DNA of 64,000 bases from Luteimonas sp. (GTDB lineage: Bacteria; Pseudomonadota; Gammaproteobacteria; Xanthomonadales; Xanthomonadaceae): positions 248,001-312,000 of the forward strand of contig JANPZU010000003.1 in NCBI GenBank assembly GCA_024707405.1. The letters are read 5' to 3'. Under the pieces are notes generated by a model that saw nothing but the letters and a program-made list of their open reading frames with translations, had not been told where the DNA came from and ran no database searches. The position numbers were made by a program, and so were the translations under genes. Shown here in pieces: positions 51,624 to 63,029 of the stretch (position 1 is the stretch's first letter; every line of letters starts with the position of its first letter).

Positions 51624-54014
51624 TCAGCCCCGGATCGCGGCAGCGTGGGCGGTGCGCAGGGCATCGATCACCCTGGCCACGACATCTTCCACTTCGCGGT
51701 CGTTCAGAGTGCGTGAATCCTCCTGCAGAATCAAGCCCATGGCGAGACTCTTGAACCCCGATTCGACACCCTTGCCGACATAACGGTCGAACAGCGCCAG
51801 ACCTGCTAGCAACGGGCCTGCGGCCTCGCGGATGGTGGCCTCGATCGCCGCCCACGGCGCTTCCTCCGGAACGACGAACGCGAGATCCCGACGGACGGAC
51901 GGATAGCGCGACAGCGGGGCCACGCGCGGCAAGGCGCGCGACTGCAGGGGCAGCAGGTCGAGCTCGAACGCCACCGCGGGATGGTCGAGGTCGAGTGCAC
52001 GCTGCAGCCGCGGATGCAGTTCACCGATCCAGCCGATGCGCACGCCATCACCCTCTTCATCCAGGCGATACACGTCGGCCGAACGCCCCGGATGCCCGTG
52101 CGCCACCTGCGACGGCCTGAATTGGAGCGTGGCGCCCGAGCAGGCCGCGAGGCTTTCCAGATCACCCTTGATGTCATGGAAGTCGACCGGCCGCACGGCC
52201 TCGCCCCACTGCTCGGCTCGCGCGTCGCCCGTGGCGACGGCAGCGATGCGCAGGGTTTCGACCGGTGCTTCGCCACCCTCGGCGGCATGGAACACCTTGC
52301 CGATCTCGAACAGCCGGATTCGCGACTGTTGGCGTGCGGCGTTGCGCGCCATTGCATCGACCAGGCCAGGCAGCAACTGCGTGCGCATCACGCCCAATTC
52401 GGCACTGAGTGGATTGGCCAGCGGCACGCTGGCCGTGGTGGCACTCCAGCGCGCCAACGTCGCGGCATCGACGAAGGCGAAGTTCACCGCTTCGAAGAAG
52501 CCCCGGGCAACGAGTTGCGCACGAAGCTCGTCTTCGCCCGCCAAGGTCTCGGACGGCGCGGCGATCCGCGACGCACCACCGGGCAGCGTGGTCGGGATGA
52601 GGTCGTAGCCGTGGATGCGGGCGACTTCCTCGATCAGGTCTTCCTCGATGGCGATATCGAAGCGGCGCGGCGGGGACACCACCTGCCAGCCATCGGCATG
52701 GGCTTGGACGGCCAGTCCCAGCGCGCGCAGGATGCGCTCCACTTCGGCATCTGCCACCTGCAGCCCGAGTACTCGCGACAGGCGTGCACGACGCAACACG
52801 ATGGTTTGCGGTTGCGGCAGGTGTTCCGGCAGTGCCGCTTCGACCACCGGGCCGGGCTGGCCACCGGCGATGTCGAGTATCAACCTGGTCGCGATCTCGA
52901 TGGCGATGCGCGGCAATTCCGGATCGACGCCACGCTCGAAACGATGCGCGGCATCGGTGTGCATGCCCAGCTTGCGACTGCGACCGATGATCGCGGCCGG
53001 CGCGAAATGCGCGGCTTCGAGGAAGACGTGTTTGGTGGCATCGGTGACGCGGGTATCGAAGCCGCCCATCACGCCGGCCAGCGCGACCGGTCGGTCGGCA
53101 TCGACGATGGCAAGGAACTCTTCGTCCAGCACCACGTCGCGACCGTCGAGCAGCTTCAACGCCTCGCCCTTGCGCGCGCGACGCACGCCGACCGGGGCGG
53201 TGAGCAGGTCGCGATCGAAGGCGTGCATCGGCTGGCCGAGGTCGAGCATCACGTACTGGGTGACATCCACCAGGAAGCTCACCGGTCGGATGCCGCTGCG
53301 GCGCAGGCGCTCGGCCATCCACACCGGCGTGCGCACGGTAGCGTTGACGCTTTCGATCACGCGACCGACATAGCGCGGCGCATCGGCGCCGGCGTGCAGC
53401 TCGACCTGCAATTGCGACGCAATCGTCACCGGTACGGCATCGGCCTGCAGCGGTGCGACTTCACTGCCGGTCGCGGCTGCGACGTCGAAGGCAATACCAC
53501 GCACGCTGAAGCAGTCGGCGCGGTTGGGCGTGAGCTTGATCTCGATGCTGGCGTCGGGCAAGCCGAGGTAATCGGCAAGCGACGTGCCGACCGGCGCGTC
53601 GTCGGGCAGTTCCAGCAGGCCGGAAGCATCAGCATCGATGCCGAGTTCCTTCGCCGAGCACAGCATGCCGTTCGATTCCACACCCCGCAGCTTGGCGGCC
53701 TTGATGGTCAACGTGCCGACCGTGGTGCCGATGGTCGCCAGCGGCGCCACCAGCCCGGCACGCGCGTTGGGCGCGCCGCAGACGATTTGCAGCGGCGTGC
53801 CGGTGCCGGCATCGACCTGGCAGACCTGCAGGCGGTCGGCTTCGGGATGCTTCTCGGCCGACAGGATGCGCGCAACAACCACGCCCTCCAGCGCCTCGCC
53901 CAACACGTCTACGCCTTCGACTTCAAGGCCGATCGCAGTCAGCACCTCGGCAATCCGCTCGCGAGATACGTCGGTGGGGACATGTTGGCGAAGCCAGTTT
54001 TCGGAGAACTTCAT
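51624..54014 (-). CDS. pheT: Phenylalanyl-tRNA synthetase beta subunit
   Basis: 796 aa. [32 protein letters not shown] start; EMAP-like tRNA-binding domain (about 40-150), B3/B4 editing domain (about 210-380), B5 domain, catalytic-like core, and C-terminal FDX-ACB anticodon domain (about 700-796, [17 protein letters not shown]). Pairs with PheS as an alpha2beta2 enzyme. Confidence 0.97.
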   Translation of the reverse strand: MKFSENWLRQHVPTDVSRERIAEVLTAIGLEVEGVDVLGEALEGVVVARILSAEKHPEADRLQVCQVDAGTGTPLQIVCGAPNARAGLVAPLATIGTTVGTLTIKAAKLRGVESNGMLCSAKELGIDADASGLLELPDDAPVGTSLADYLGLPDASIEIKLTPNRADCFSVRGIAFDVAAATGSEVAPLQADAVPVTIASQLQVELHAGADAPRYVGRVIESVNATVRTPVWMAERLRRSGIRPVSFLVDVTQYVMLDLGQPMHAFDRDLLTAPVGVRRARKGEALKLLDGRDVVLDEEFLAIVDADRPVALAGVMGGFDTRVTDATKHVFLEAAHFAPAAIIGRSRKLGMHTDAAHRFERGVDPELPRIAIEIATRLILDIAGGQPGPVVEAALPEHLPQPQTIVLRRARLSRVLGLQVADAEVERILRALGLAVQAHADGWQVVSPPRRFDIAIEEDLIEEVARIHGYDLIPTTLPGGASRIAAPSETLAGEDELRAQLVARGFFEAVNFAFVDAATLARWSATTASVPLANPLSAELGVMRTQLLPGLVDAMARNAARQQSRIRLFEIGKVFHAAEGGEAPVETLRIAAVATGDARAEQWGEAVRPVDFHDIKGDLESLAACSGATLQFRPSQVAHGHPGRSADVYRLDEEGDGVRIGWIGELHPRLQRALDLDHPAVAFELDLLPLQSRALPRVAPLSRYPSVRRDLAFVVPEEAPWAAIEATIREAAGPLLAGLALFDRYVGKGVESGFKSLAMGLILQEDSRTLNDREVEDVVARVIDALRTAHAAAIRG

Positions 54015-54026
54015 CGTTCGGTATCC

Positions 54027-55254
<1,228 letters not shown>

Positions 55255-55614
55255 TTACGCCGTGAGCGCGCCCTTCGCCTTTTCGGCCAGGGCCGCAAAA
55301 CCCGCCGCATCGTGCACGGCGATGTCCGCCAGCACCTTGCGGTCGAGGGTGATGCCAGCCTTGAGCAGGCCGTTCATGAAGCGGCTGTAGCTCAGGCCGT
55401 TGATGCGGGCAGCCGCGTTGATGCGGGTGATCCACAGCGAACGGAAATTGCGCTTCTTCTGCTTGCGGCCGATATAGGCGTACTGACCCGCCTTGATGAC
55501 CGCCTGCTTGGCGACGCGGAAGACCTTGCGGCGGGCGTTGTAATAGCCCTTCGCACGTCCGATGACCTTCTTGTGGCGACGGCGCGCCTGCACACCACGT
55601 TTGACTCGTGCCAT
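55255..55614 (-). CDS. rplT: 50S ribosomal protein L20
   Basis: 119 aa, [39 protein letters not shown]. Very basic N-terminal arm; essential for 50S assembly and known to repress its own operon in E. coli. 13 bp after rpmI. Confidence 0.98.
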   Translation of the reverse strand: MARVKRGVQARRRHKKVIGRAKGYYNARRKVFRVAKQAVIKAGQYAYIGRKQKKRNFRSLWITRINAAARINGLSYSRFMNGLLKAGITLDRKVLADIAVHDAAGFAALAEKAKGALTA

Positions 55615-55627
55615 TGTTCAGCCCTCC

Positions 55628-55825
55628 TCAGAGATACGGAAGCATGCGATCGAGACGGCCTGCGTCCTCGGCACGAACGTGGTTCGTCTGCCGGAGGTTG
55701 CGCTTCCGCTTGGTCGCCTTCTTGGTGAGGATGTGGCTACGGTTGGCATGGCCTGCCTTGTACTTGCCGGAAGCGGTCTTCCGGAAGCGCTTGGCCGCGC
55801 CCCGATGCGTCTTGATCTTGGGCAT
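55628..55825 (-). CDS. rpmI: 50S ribosomal protein L35
   Basis: 65 aa, [46 protein letters not shown]. Start at 55825; the longer frame upstream is not coding. Separated from infC by an unusual 374-bp gap. Confidence 0.98.
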   Translation of the reverse strand: MPKIKTHRGAAKRFRKTASGKYKAGHANRSHILTKKATKRKRNLRQTNHVRAEDAGRLDRMLPYL

Positions 55826-56103
55826 TGCGATTGTCCTTGGGTCGTTTCGAGTACTGGCCTGGGCGGTGTCCGGATCGATGGACACGCTTTCCTTCCTGCC
55901 TGACCGGTTTGTAAGCCCCTGATTCCAATGGAAACAAGGGCGGGTCAAAAGTGTTGCGTACAGCACCCGGCGAACCGGGCCGGCCATTATGCCTGCTGCG
56001 GGTTTTGCTTGCAATTCAGTGGGTTCGAGCGCGCCATGGCCCTGCCCCTTCCCGCTTGCCAGAGGATTGGGATGGGGGCGAACGAAGCGACGCGGTCTGG
56101 AAA

Positions 56104-56131
56104 AAGCAAAGCGCGCCTTGGGGCGCGCTTT
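56104..56131 (-). terminator. Intrinsic terminator downstream of infC
   Basis: AAAGCGCGCC-TTGG-GGCGCGCTTT; on the minus strand the stem is followed by GCTTTTTCC. Suggests that much infC transcription ends before rpmI. Confidence 0.75.
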
Positions 56132-56144
56132 CCCTCACCCTTGA

Positions 56145-56168
56145 CCCTCTCCCGCAAGCGGGAGAGGG
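56145..56168. repeat. CCCTCTCCCGC palindrome (REP type)
   Basis: Perfect 11-bp arms CCCTCTCCCGC / GCGGGAGAGGG with an AA loop, a dispersed repeat frequent in xanthomonads and pseudomonads. Lies 32 bp after the infC stop. Confidence 0.75.
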
Positions 56169-56199
56169 GAACGGTATGCATCGCGGGCTGCGCCCGCGA

Positions 56200-56721
56200 T
56201 TATTTCTTCTTGGGGGCGATCATCATCACCATCTGCCGACCTTCCAGCCGCGGGCGGGATTCGATGACGATGTCCTCGCCAAGATCCGCCTCGATCCGGG
56301 CGGCCATCTCGCGACCCAGTTCCTGGTGGCTCATCTCGCGGCCACGGAAGCGGATGTTGACCTTGACCTTGTCGCCTTCCTCGATGAAACGGCGCATGTT
56401 GCGCAGCTTGATCTGGTAGTCGCCCTCGTCGGTGACCGGCCGGAACTTGAGTTCCTTGATCTCCTGCTGCTTGGTCTTCTTCTTGGCCTCGTTGGCCTTT
56501 TTCTGCATCTCGAACTTGAACTTGCCGAAGTCCATGATCTTGCAGACCGGCGGATCGGCATTGGGCTGGATCTCGACCAGGTCGAGCCCTTCGTCCTCTG
56601 CCATCTGCAAGGCTTCGTCGCGCGACAACACGCCGATCATCTCGCCATCGGAACCGATCACGCGGACACGGGGAACGCGAATCTCTGCATTGCGGCGGTT
56701 CTGCTTGTCAGGGGTGCTAAT
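56200..56721 (-). CDS. infC: Translation initiation factor IF-3 (ATT start)
   Basis: 173 aa. [27 protein letters not shown] then the IF3 N-domain, the lysine-rich linker ([22 protein letters not shown]) and C-domain. No ATG/GTG/TTG fits the family start; an ATT at 56721-56719 lies 9 bp after GGAG, matching the AUU start that allows IF3 to repress its own translation in enterobacteria. The ATG at 56775 would add 18 non-homologous residues. Confidence 0.93.
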   Translation of the reverse strand: MSTPDKQNRRNAEIRVPRVRVIGSDGEMIGVLSRDEALQMAEDEGLDLVEIQPNADPPVCKIMDFGKFKFEMQKKANEAKKKTKQQEIKELKFRPVTDEGDYQIKLRNMRRFIEEGDKVKVNIRFRGREMSHQELGREMAARIEADLGEDIVIESRPRLEGRQMVMMIAPKKK

Positions 56722-56813
56722 ACGGCTGTCTCCAAGGGGAAGAATCCGGCGGGACGGAGCCCACCGGGCGTGCAAAGACGGATTTTTAACGGAAACGGGT
56801 CGGGATACAACCG

Positions 56814-58718
56814 TCAGCCGAGGGTTTCGGCGGCCAGCCGGGCAGCGAAATCGGCCACCGGCATGGTGCCGAGATCCTCGCCGGACCGGGTGCGCACGGC
56901 CACGGCGCCCGATTCCTTCTCACGGTCGCCGACGACCAGCAGGTAGGGCACCCGCTGCAGGGTGTGCTCGCGGATCTTGTAGCCGACCTTCTCGTTGCGC
57001 ACGTCCGAGATGGCCCTCAATCCCTTCGAATTCAAGGCCTTGGACACGTCGACCACGGCATCGGCCTGGGCATCGGTGATGTTCATCACCACCGCCTGCA
57101 CCGGCGCCAGCCACGCCGGGAACTGGCCGGCATGGTGCTCGATCAGGATGCCGATGAAGCGCTCCATCGAGCCGACGATGGCCCGGTGCAGCATCACCGG
57201 AGTCTGCTTCTGGCTGTGCTCATCCACGTACTCGGCGCCGAGGCGACCGGGCATCATGAAGTCGACCTGCATGGTGCCGAGCTGCCAGGTGCGGCCGATG
57301 GCGTCCTTGAGGTGGTACTCGATCTTGGGGCCGTAGAAGGCGCCCTCCCCCGGCAGCTCCTGCCACTCGACGCCGGAGGCACGCAGCGCGTCGCGCAGCG
57401 CGGCTTCGGCCTTGTCCCAGGTGGCGTCGTCGCCCAGACGCGATTCGGGACGCAACGCGATCTTGATCTGGATCTCTTCGAAGCCGAAATCCTGATAGAC
57501 CTTGAGCGCCTGCGCGTGGAATGCGCGCACTTCGGCTTCCACCTGGTCGGCAGTGCAGAACACGTGGCCGTCGTCCTGCGTGAATCCACGCACGCGCAGG
57601 ATGCCGTGCAGCGCGCCGGAAGGTTCGTTGCGATGGCACGAACCGAACTCGCCATAGCGGATCGGCAGGTCACGGTAACTGTGCAGGCCCTGGTTGAACA
57701 CCTGCACGTGGCCCGGGCAATTCATCGGCTTCACCGCGTACGTCCGCTTCTCGGACTCGGTGAAGAACATGTTGTCCTTGTAGTTGTCCCAGTGGCCGGA
57801 CTTCTTCCACAGCTCGACGTCGAGGATCTGAGGGCAGCGCACTTCGCCGTAGCCGGTCTCGCGATAGACACGGCGCATGTACTGCTCGACCACCTGCCAG
57901 ATGGACCAGCCCTTCGGGTGCCAGAACACCAGGCCCGGTGCTTCTTCCTGCAGGTGGAACAGATCCTGCTGCTTGCCGATCTTGCGATGGTCGCGCTTCT
58001 CGGCTTCCTCGATGCGCTGGATGTAGGCCTTGAGCTGTTTCTCGTCCGCCCACGCCGTGCCGTAGATGCGCTGCAACTGCTCGTTCTTGGAGTCGCCGCG
58101 CCAGTAGGCGCCGGAGATGCGGGTGAGCTTGAACGCCTTGAGGAACTTCGTGTTCGGCACGTGCGGGCCACGGCACATGTCCACGTATTCCTGGTGGTAG
58201 TACAGGCCCATCGCGGTGACTTCGGGGCCCATGTCGTCGATCAGGCGCAGCTTGTAGTCCTCGCCACGCGCCTTGAACACCTCGATCACCTCCGCGCGCG
58301 GCGTCATCTTCTTGACCACGTCGTAATCCTGCGCGATCAGTTCCTTCATGCGCTGCTCGATCGCGGCCATGTCCTCGGGCGTGAATGGACGCTCGGAATG
58401 GATGTCGTAGTAGAAGCCTTCGTCGATCACCGGGCCGATCACCATCTTCGCGTCCGGGTACAACTGCTTCACCGCGTGGCCGACGAGGTGCGCCGCCGAG
58501 TGGCGGATGATCTCCACGCCTTCGGCATCCTTGGGCGTGAGGATCTGCAGGGTCGCGTCATGGTCGATGACGTCGCTGGCATCGACCTGGCGGCCATCGA
58601 CCTTCCCGGCGACGGTGGCCTTGGCCAGGCCGGGGCCGATGGATTGGGCGACCTCCATCACCGAGACGGGATGGTCGAATTCGCGGCGGCTGCCGTCGGG
58701 GAGCGTGATCGTGATCAT
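56814..58718 (-). CDS. thrS: Threonyl-tRNA synthetase
   Basis: 634 aa. TGS domain (1-60), editing domain with [17 protein letters not shown] (about 73-90), class II core with zinc ligands around MNCPGH and [31 protein letters not shown]-terminal anticodon domain. ATG at 58718; a terminator-like hairpin lies directly upstream. Confidence 0.97.
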   Translation of the reverse strand: MITITLPDGSRREFDHPVSVMEVAQSIGPGLAKATVAGKVDGRQVDASDVIDHDATLQILTPKDAEGVEIIRHSAAHLVGHAVKQLYPDAKMVIGPVIDEGFYYDIHSERPFTPEDMAAIEQRMKELIAQDYDVVKKMTPRAEVIEVFKARGEDYKLRLIDDMGPEVTAMGLYYHQEYVDMCRGPHVPNTKFLKAFKLTRISGAYWRGDSKNEQLQRIYGTAWADEKQLKAYIQRIEEAEKRDHRKIGKQQDLFHLQEEAPGLVFWHPKGWSIWQVVEQYMRRVYRETGYGEVRCPQILDVELWKKSGHWDNYKDNMFFTESEKRTYAVKPMNCPGHVQVFNQGLHSYRDLPIRYGEFGSCHRNEPSGALHGILRVRGFTQDDGHVFCTADQVEAEVRAFHAQALKVYQDFGFEEIQIKIALRPESRLGDDATWDKAEAALRDALRASGVEWQELPGEGAFYGPKIEYHLKDAIGRTWQLGTMQVDFMMPGRLGAEYVDEHSQKQTPVMLHRAIVGSMERFIGILIEHHAGQFPAWLAPVQAVVMNITDAQADAVVDVSKALNSKGLRAISDVRNEKVGYKIREHTLQRVPYLLVVGDREKESGAVAVRTRSGEDLGTMPVADFAARLAAETLG

Positions 58719-58733
58719 GGGAGGCGGTCTGTA

Positions 58734-58763
58734 GAAAAAAGAAAAAGGACGCCGGGCGTCCTT
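58734..58763 (-). terminator. Terminator-like hairpin in the thrS leader
   Basis: On the minus strand AAGGACGCC / GGCGTCCTT is followed by TTTCTTTTTTC, and ends about 15 nt before the thrS ATG. The upstream gene is divergent, so only thrS's own leader transcript could use it: a possible attenuator. Confidence 0.55.
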
Positions 58764-58930
58764 CGCGTGCAGCGGGAACCCGGGAAGGTCAGCGTTGGCG
58801 GTTGCTAGTGCTCATGTCGCACGCTCGGCCGGCGTTGCCGCGGGCCACCCTGTCATTGCTGCAATGCGGCGATTCTAGCCCAAATGCGGCCCGGGGCGCC
58901 CGGCACGGGGCACCGTGGCATGATTCGGGG

Positions 58931-59959
58931 ATGACCATCCGCGGCAAGGCCACATCGCTGGACATCGCCCACCTCGCCGGGGTGTCGCAGCCTACGGTGT
59001 CGCGTGCGCTGCGCGGCAGCCCCATGGTCAACGAGGAGACCCGCAAGCGGATCCTCGCCATCGCTGAACAGCTCAACTACAAGGTCGACAAGAACGCCTC
59101 CAACCTGCGGGCGCAACAGACCGGCACGCTGGCGCTGCTGCTGTTCGAGGATCCGACCAGCGACGAGTCGCACATCAATCCGTTCTTCCTGCCGATGCTG
59201 GGCTCGATCACCCGCGCCTGCGCGCAACACGGCAAGGATCTGCTGATCTCGTTCCAGCAACTGTCCAACGACTGGCACGCCGACTACGCCGACAGCCACA
59301 AGGCCGATGGCCTGATCCTGCTGGGCTACGGCGATTACCTGGCTTACGAAGGCAAGCTGAGCACGCTGCTGGCGCAGGGCACGCCGTTCGTGCGCTGGGG
59401 CGCGGTGCTGGCCGACCAGCCGGGATTGTCGATCGGTTGCGACAACGTGGGGGGCGGCCGCCTGGCCGGCACGCATTTCCTGTCGCTGGGGCGCCGGCGG
59501 ATTGCATTCATCGGCGATGCGTCCAGCCATTACCCGGAATTCCTCGAACGCTTCGACGGCTGCGACCGCGCGCTCCGCGATGCCGGATCGGCGATGGATC
59601 GCGCACTGCAGGTCGATGCCGAAAGCTCCGAGGAATCGGGCGAGGCCGCGGCACGCGAACTGCTGGCGCGGGGCTTGCCTTTCGATGCGGTGTTCGCCGC
59701 CAGCGACCTGATCGCGATCGGCGCGATGCGCGCATTGGCCGAACACGGGCTGCGCATCCCCGAGGATGTCGCCGTGGTCGGCTTCGACGATATCCCCGCG
59801 GCGCGGATCGCCACGCCCGCACTGACCACCATCCACCAGGACACCACCCGCGCCGGCGAATTGCTGGTCGCCAAGCTCGTCGCCCTGGTGGAAGGGGCGG
59901 CCGCCGACAGCGAACGCCTGCCTACGTCGCTGGTCGTGCGTCGCTCCACGCCCGGCTGA
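58931..59959 (+). CDS. LacI-family transcriptional regulator
   Basis: 342 aa. HTH at 8-30 (ATSLDIAHLAGVSQPTVSRALRGSP), hinge helix (NYKVDKNASNLRAQQTG), and a periplasmic-binding-like sugar domain ending VAVVGFDDIPAARIATPALTTIHQD. Target genes are not evident next to it; sugar control inferred from family. Confidence 0.93.
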   Translation: MTIRGKATSLDIAHLAGVSQPTVSRALRGSPMVNEETRKRILAIAEQLNYKVDKNASNLRAQQTGTLALLLFEDPTSDESHINPFFLPMLGSITRACAQHGKDLLISFQQLSNDWHADYADSHKADGLILLGYGDYLAYEGKLSTLLAQGTPFVRWGAVLADQPGLSIGCDNVGGGRLAGTHFLSLGRRRIAFIGDASSHYPEFLERFDGCDRALRDAGSAMDRALQVDAESSEESGEAAARELLARGLPFDAVFAASDLIAIGAMRALAEHGLRIPEDVAVVGFDDIPAARIATPALTTIHQDTTRAGELLVAKLVALVEGAAADSERLPTSLVVRRSTPG

Positions 59960-60110
59960 TCCGGACGGCCGCCGCTCTCGCCGGCAACCCCTTCGCAAGC
60001 CCTGGTGCGTTGATCACTCTGGTGCCGGCCCGTGAAACCGGTTCTCATATCCCCGCCTGCCGGACAGGATTCCGTGCAGCCCCTCGACGTCCACCAGGAT
60101 CAACACTTCA

Positions 60111-61499
60111 ATGAAGAAGACTCTTGCGCCAAGCCTCCTCATGCTGCCTCTGCTGATCGCCTGCCAGCCAACTGCGAACGCCCAACAACCTGACTCCGAC
60201 ATCGGCACGCTGTCGATCGGATCGCCTGTGCGCGGCGAAATCACCAGCAAGGATCGCATCAACTACAGCGACGGCAGCCGCAGCATCGCCTATGACATCG
60301 ACCTGGCCGCCGGACAGGCGGTGAACCTCGAAACAAGCGGGGCGCTTTGCGCCAGGTTGCTGGTGCTGCACGAGGGCGAGACCGTCGCCGGCCCCAACAG
60401 CCCGTCCTGCGACAGCAGCAGCAACAGCTCGACCCTCGCGTTGATGGCGACCGAAGCAGGACGCTACCGCGTGGCGGTCAGCGGATCGGGCGCGCAGTCC
60501 TACGGCCCGTTCCGACTGGAAGCCAAGGCACTCCAGGTGCATCGCGGCGACGCCCCCTTGCAACCGGGCGCGGACGTGGTCGACCTGCTGCGCAATGGCA
60601 GCCGTTCCTACCGGCTCGACATCCGGCAGTCGGGCTACTACGTGATCGACATGCGTTCGACCGAAATGGATTCCTCGCTGGAACTGCGGGGCAATGGCGT
60701 GTCGGTCAGCGACGACGATGGCGGTGACGGCCTGAACTCGCGCATCCGTGTCCCGCTGGAACCGGGCAGCTACACGCTCAATGCCAAATCCGTCGACAAC
60801 AAGCTTTCGGGCATGTTCCAGCTGTCGATCGGCACGGGCGCACTCCCCGCTGGCGTGCGCCTGCGCAACAGCGGCGCACTGGCGACCGACGGCGCCCTGG
60901 TGCACGGCGTGCTGGCCGGATCGCCGCGCGAATACCAGCTGCGGATCACGCAACCGGGCCGCATCGCCATCGAGCTGGGCAGCGACGATTTCGACACCGT
61001 GCTGGAACTGCGCGGCAACGGCGTGTCGGTCGAGGACGACGACGGTGGCGACGGCACCAACTCGCGGATCAGCACGATCCTGCAGCCGGGCACGTACCGG
61101 GTGATCGCACGCGGACTGGGCGAGGGCTCGACGGGCTTGTTCCGGCTGAGCGCCACGCGACAGGATCTGCCCGCCGGCACGTCGCTGCGCACGGGCGGCT
61201 CGCTGACGCTGGGCAATGCCGCCACCGGGCTGCTGGCCGGATCGCCGCATACCTACCAGGTGGAAGTGTCGCAAGCGGGCGAACTGGTCGTCGACATGAC
61301 CAGCGACGATTTCGATGCCGTACTCGAACTGCATCGCGACGGGGCAAAGGTTGCCGAGGACGACGACGGCGGTGGCGGCAGCAATGCGCGCCTGTCCGCC
61401 AGCGTGCAGCCCGGCACCTACACCGTGGTCGCCACCAGCTACGGCGGCGGCTCGGCCAGCGGCCTGTACGAACTCACCGCGCGACTGGCGGGGAACTGA
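60111..61499 (+). CDS. Putative lipoprotein with four PPC-like repeats
   Basis: 462 aa. N-terminus MKKTLAPSLLMLPLLIACQPT has a lipobox (LIAC). The rest is four tandem domains of about 100 residues; each has the pre-peptidase C-terminal-like pattern SYRLDIRQSGYYVIDMRSTEMDS, then ELRGNGVSVSDDDGGDGLNSR and LEPGSYTL. Repeats 2-4 carry the DDDGG.G.NSR loop, a likely Ca2+ site. No protease domain. Probably an outer-membrane or surface adhesion/structural protein; function unknown. Confidence 0.75.
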   Translation: MKKTLAPSLLMLPLLIACQPTANAQQPDSDIGTLSIGSPVRGEITSKDRINYSDGSRSIAYDIDLAAGQAVNLETSGALCARLLVLHEGETVAGPNSPSCDSSSNSSTLALMATEAGRYRVAVSGSGAQSYGPFRLEAKALQVHRGDAPLQPGADVVDLLRNGSRSYRLDIRQSGYYVIDMRSTEMDSSLELRGNGVSVSDDDGGDGLNSRIRVPLEPGSYTLNAKSVDNKLSGMFQLSIGTGALPAGVRLRNSGALATDGALVHGVLAGSPREYQLRITQPGRIAIELGSDDFDTVLELRGNGVSVEDDDGGDGTNSRISTILQPGTYRVIARGLGEGSTGLFRLSATRQDLPAGTSLRTGGSLTLGNAATGLLAGSPHTYQVEVSQAGELVVDMTSDDFDAVLELHRDGAKVAEDDDGGGGSNARLSASVQPGTYTVVATSYGGGSASGLYELTARLAGN

Positions 61500-61512
61500 C
61501 CGCCGGAAACGA

Positions 61513-61542
61513 CAACGCCGCCCGGAGATGCGGGCGGCGTTG
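61513..61542. terminator. Bidirectional terminator
   Basis: Perfect 12-bp stem CAACGCCGCCCG / CGGGCGGCGTTG with 6-nt loop between two convergent genes; lacks a long T run. Confidence 0.65.
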
Positions 61543-61565
61543 CACGCGACGCAGGACGCGTTGCC

Positions 61566-62876
61566 TCAGCTCTTGAATTTCAGTCGCCGGTTGATGCCCA
61601 GCGCCAGCAAGGTGCCGATGGCACCCGACAGCAGGTAGGCGCCGATCCACGCCACGCCGAACGTCGTGGCCAACCACAGCGCCACCAGCGGCGCGAAAGC
61701 CGCACCGATCAGCCACGCCAGGTCGGACGTCAATGCCGCACCGGTGAAGCGATAGCGCTGGCCGAAATTCGCCGTCACCGCACCTGCTGCCTGGCCATAG
61801 GACAGGCCCAGCAGGATGAAACCGAGCAGGATGAACACGCTTTGCCCGAACTCGCCCGCGCCCAGCAGCGTCGGCGCGAAGCCGCTGTACATCGCGATGC
61901 CCACCGCCAGGCCACCCAACGCACTGGCACGGCCCACGATGTCGGCGATGTAGCCCGACGCCACGATGGCACCGGCCGCCAGGAACGCACCCAGCACCTG
62001 CAACACCAGGAACTTCGGGATCGACTGGTCGGAGAACAGCACGATCCACGACAGCGGGAAGATGGTGACGATATGGAACAGCGCATAGCTGCCCAGCGCA
62101 GCGAACGCACCGATCACCACGTGCTGGCCCTTGGCACGGAACAGTTCCGCCACCGGCGTCGGTTCGAGCTCCAGCTCGCCCATCTGGTTGCGGTACTCGT
62201 CCGCAACCACCAGGCGCAGGCGCGCGAACAACGCCACCACGTTGATCGCGAACGCGACGAAGAACGGATAGCGCCAGCCCCAGGCCAGCAGCTCGTCTTC
62301 GGACAAGCTGGCATAGAGGAAGGCGAAGACCGAAGCGGCGACGATGAAGCCCACCGGCGCGCCCAGTTGCCCCAGCATCGCATACCAGCCGCGGCGTTCC
62401 TTGGGCGCGTTCATCGCCAGCAATGACGGCAGTCCATCCCAGGAACCGCCCAGCGCGACGCCCTGCAGCACGCGGAAGAACGCAAGCAGCCAGATCGCGA
62501 CCGCGCCGAGCGTGCCGTACGACGGCACGAACGCGATGCCCGCGGTCGCCGTGCCCAGCAGGAACAACGCGACGGTCAGTTTCACGCCCATGCCCCAGCG
62601 CGACTGGATCCGCATGAACACGATGGTGCCCAGCGGGCGCGCGACGAAGGCCAGCGCGAAGATCGCGAACGAATACAGCGTGCCCTGCAACCGATCCACG
62701 AACGGGAAGAACACCGCCGGGAAGATCAGCGCCGAGGCGATGCCATAGACGAAGAAGTCGAAGTATTCGGACGTGCGCCCGACCACCACGCCCACCGCGA
62801 TCTCGCCCGGCGCGATGTGGCTGGGCGCCTTCACGCCATGGTCGTGGTCGGTCGTGGTACTGGTCATGGTCGACAT
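61566..62876 (-). CDS. MFS transporter, metabolite:H+ symporter (MHS) type
   Basis: 436 aa, twelve membrane segments. GVVVGRTSEYFDFFVYGIASALIFP in helix 1 and ARPLGTIVFMRIQSRWGMGVKLTVAL resemble the MHS family (ProP/ShiA/KgtP) but with variant residues. A His/Thr-rich cytosolic N-tail (TSTTTDHDHG). Substrate unknown, perhaps an organic acid. Divergent from cyoA. Confidence 0.88.
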   Translation of the reverse strand: MSTMTSTTTDHDHGVKAPSHIAPGEIAVGVVVGRTSEYFDFFVYGIASALIFPAVFFPFVDRLQGTLYSFAIFALAFVARPLGTIVFMRIQSRWGMGVKLTVALFLLGTATAGIAFVPSYGTLGAVAIWLLAFFRVLQGVALGGSWDGLPSLLAMNAPKERRGWYAMLGQLGAPVGFIVAASVFAFLYASLSEDELLAWGWRYPFFVAFAINVVALFARLRLVVADEYRNQMGELELEPTPVAELFRAKGQHVVIGAFAALGSYALFHIVTIFPLSWIVLFSDQSIPKFLVLQVLGAFLAAGAIVASGYIADIVGRASALGGLAVGIAMYSGFAPTLLGAGEFGQSVFILLGFILLGLSYGQAAGAVTANFGQRYRFTGAALTSDLAWLIGAAFAPLVALWLATTFGVAWIGAYLLSGAIGTLLALGINRRLKFKS

Positions 62877-62956
62877 CGTTCTGTCAGTCAGCCTGGACGG
62901 GATGGACGGCAATTCCTGCCGCGACAGCTTGGCAGCGGGCACGCCCCGAATCGATA

Positions 62957-62969
62957 GGACAAAACGTCC
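62957..62969. promoter_or_regulatory. Small palindrome GGAC-N5-GTCC
   Basis: In the 153-bp MFS/cyoA divergent region, 30 bp left of the FNR-type box. Could be an operator; weak on its own. Confidence 0.3.
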
Positions 62970-62996
62970 AATGTTGCCCGGCAAGCGCACTGTTTA

Positions 62997-63014
62997 CATT
63001 GACCTGGATCAATG
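62997..63014. promoter_or_regulatory. FNR/Anr-type box upstream of cyoA
   Basis: TTGAC-CTGG-ATCAA at 62999-63012 differs from the FNR consensus TTGAT-N4-ATCAA in one base, inside a larger CATTGA/TCAATG palindrome. It lies 16 bp before the cyoA ATG, a position suited to repression when oxygen is low. Confidence 0.65.
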
Positions 63015-63029
63015 CGGCGCGAACATCCA

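Larger units (their letters stand above)
55826..56199. other. 374-bp infC-rpmI intergenic region with two hairpins
   Basis: No gene is seen. It holds a terminator-like hairpin at 56106-56131 and a REP-type palindrome at 56145-56168. It probably contains a promoter or the L20-regulated leader for rpmI-rplT. Confidence 0.6.
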
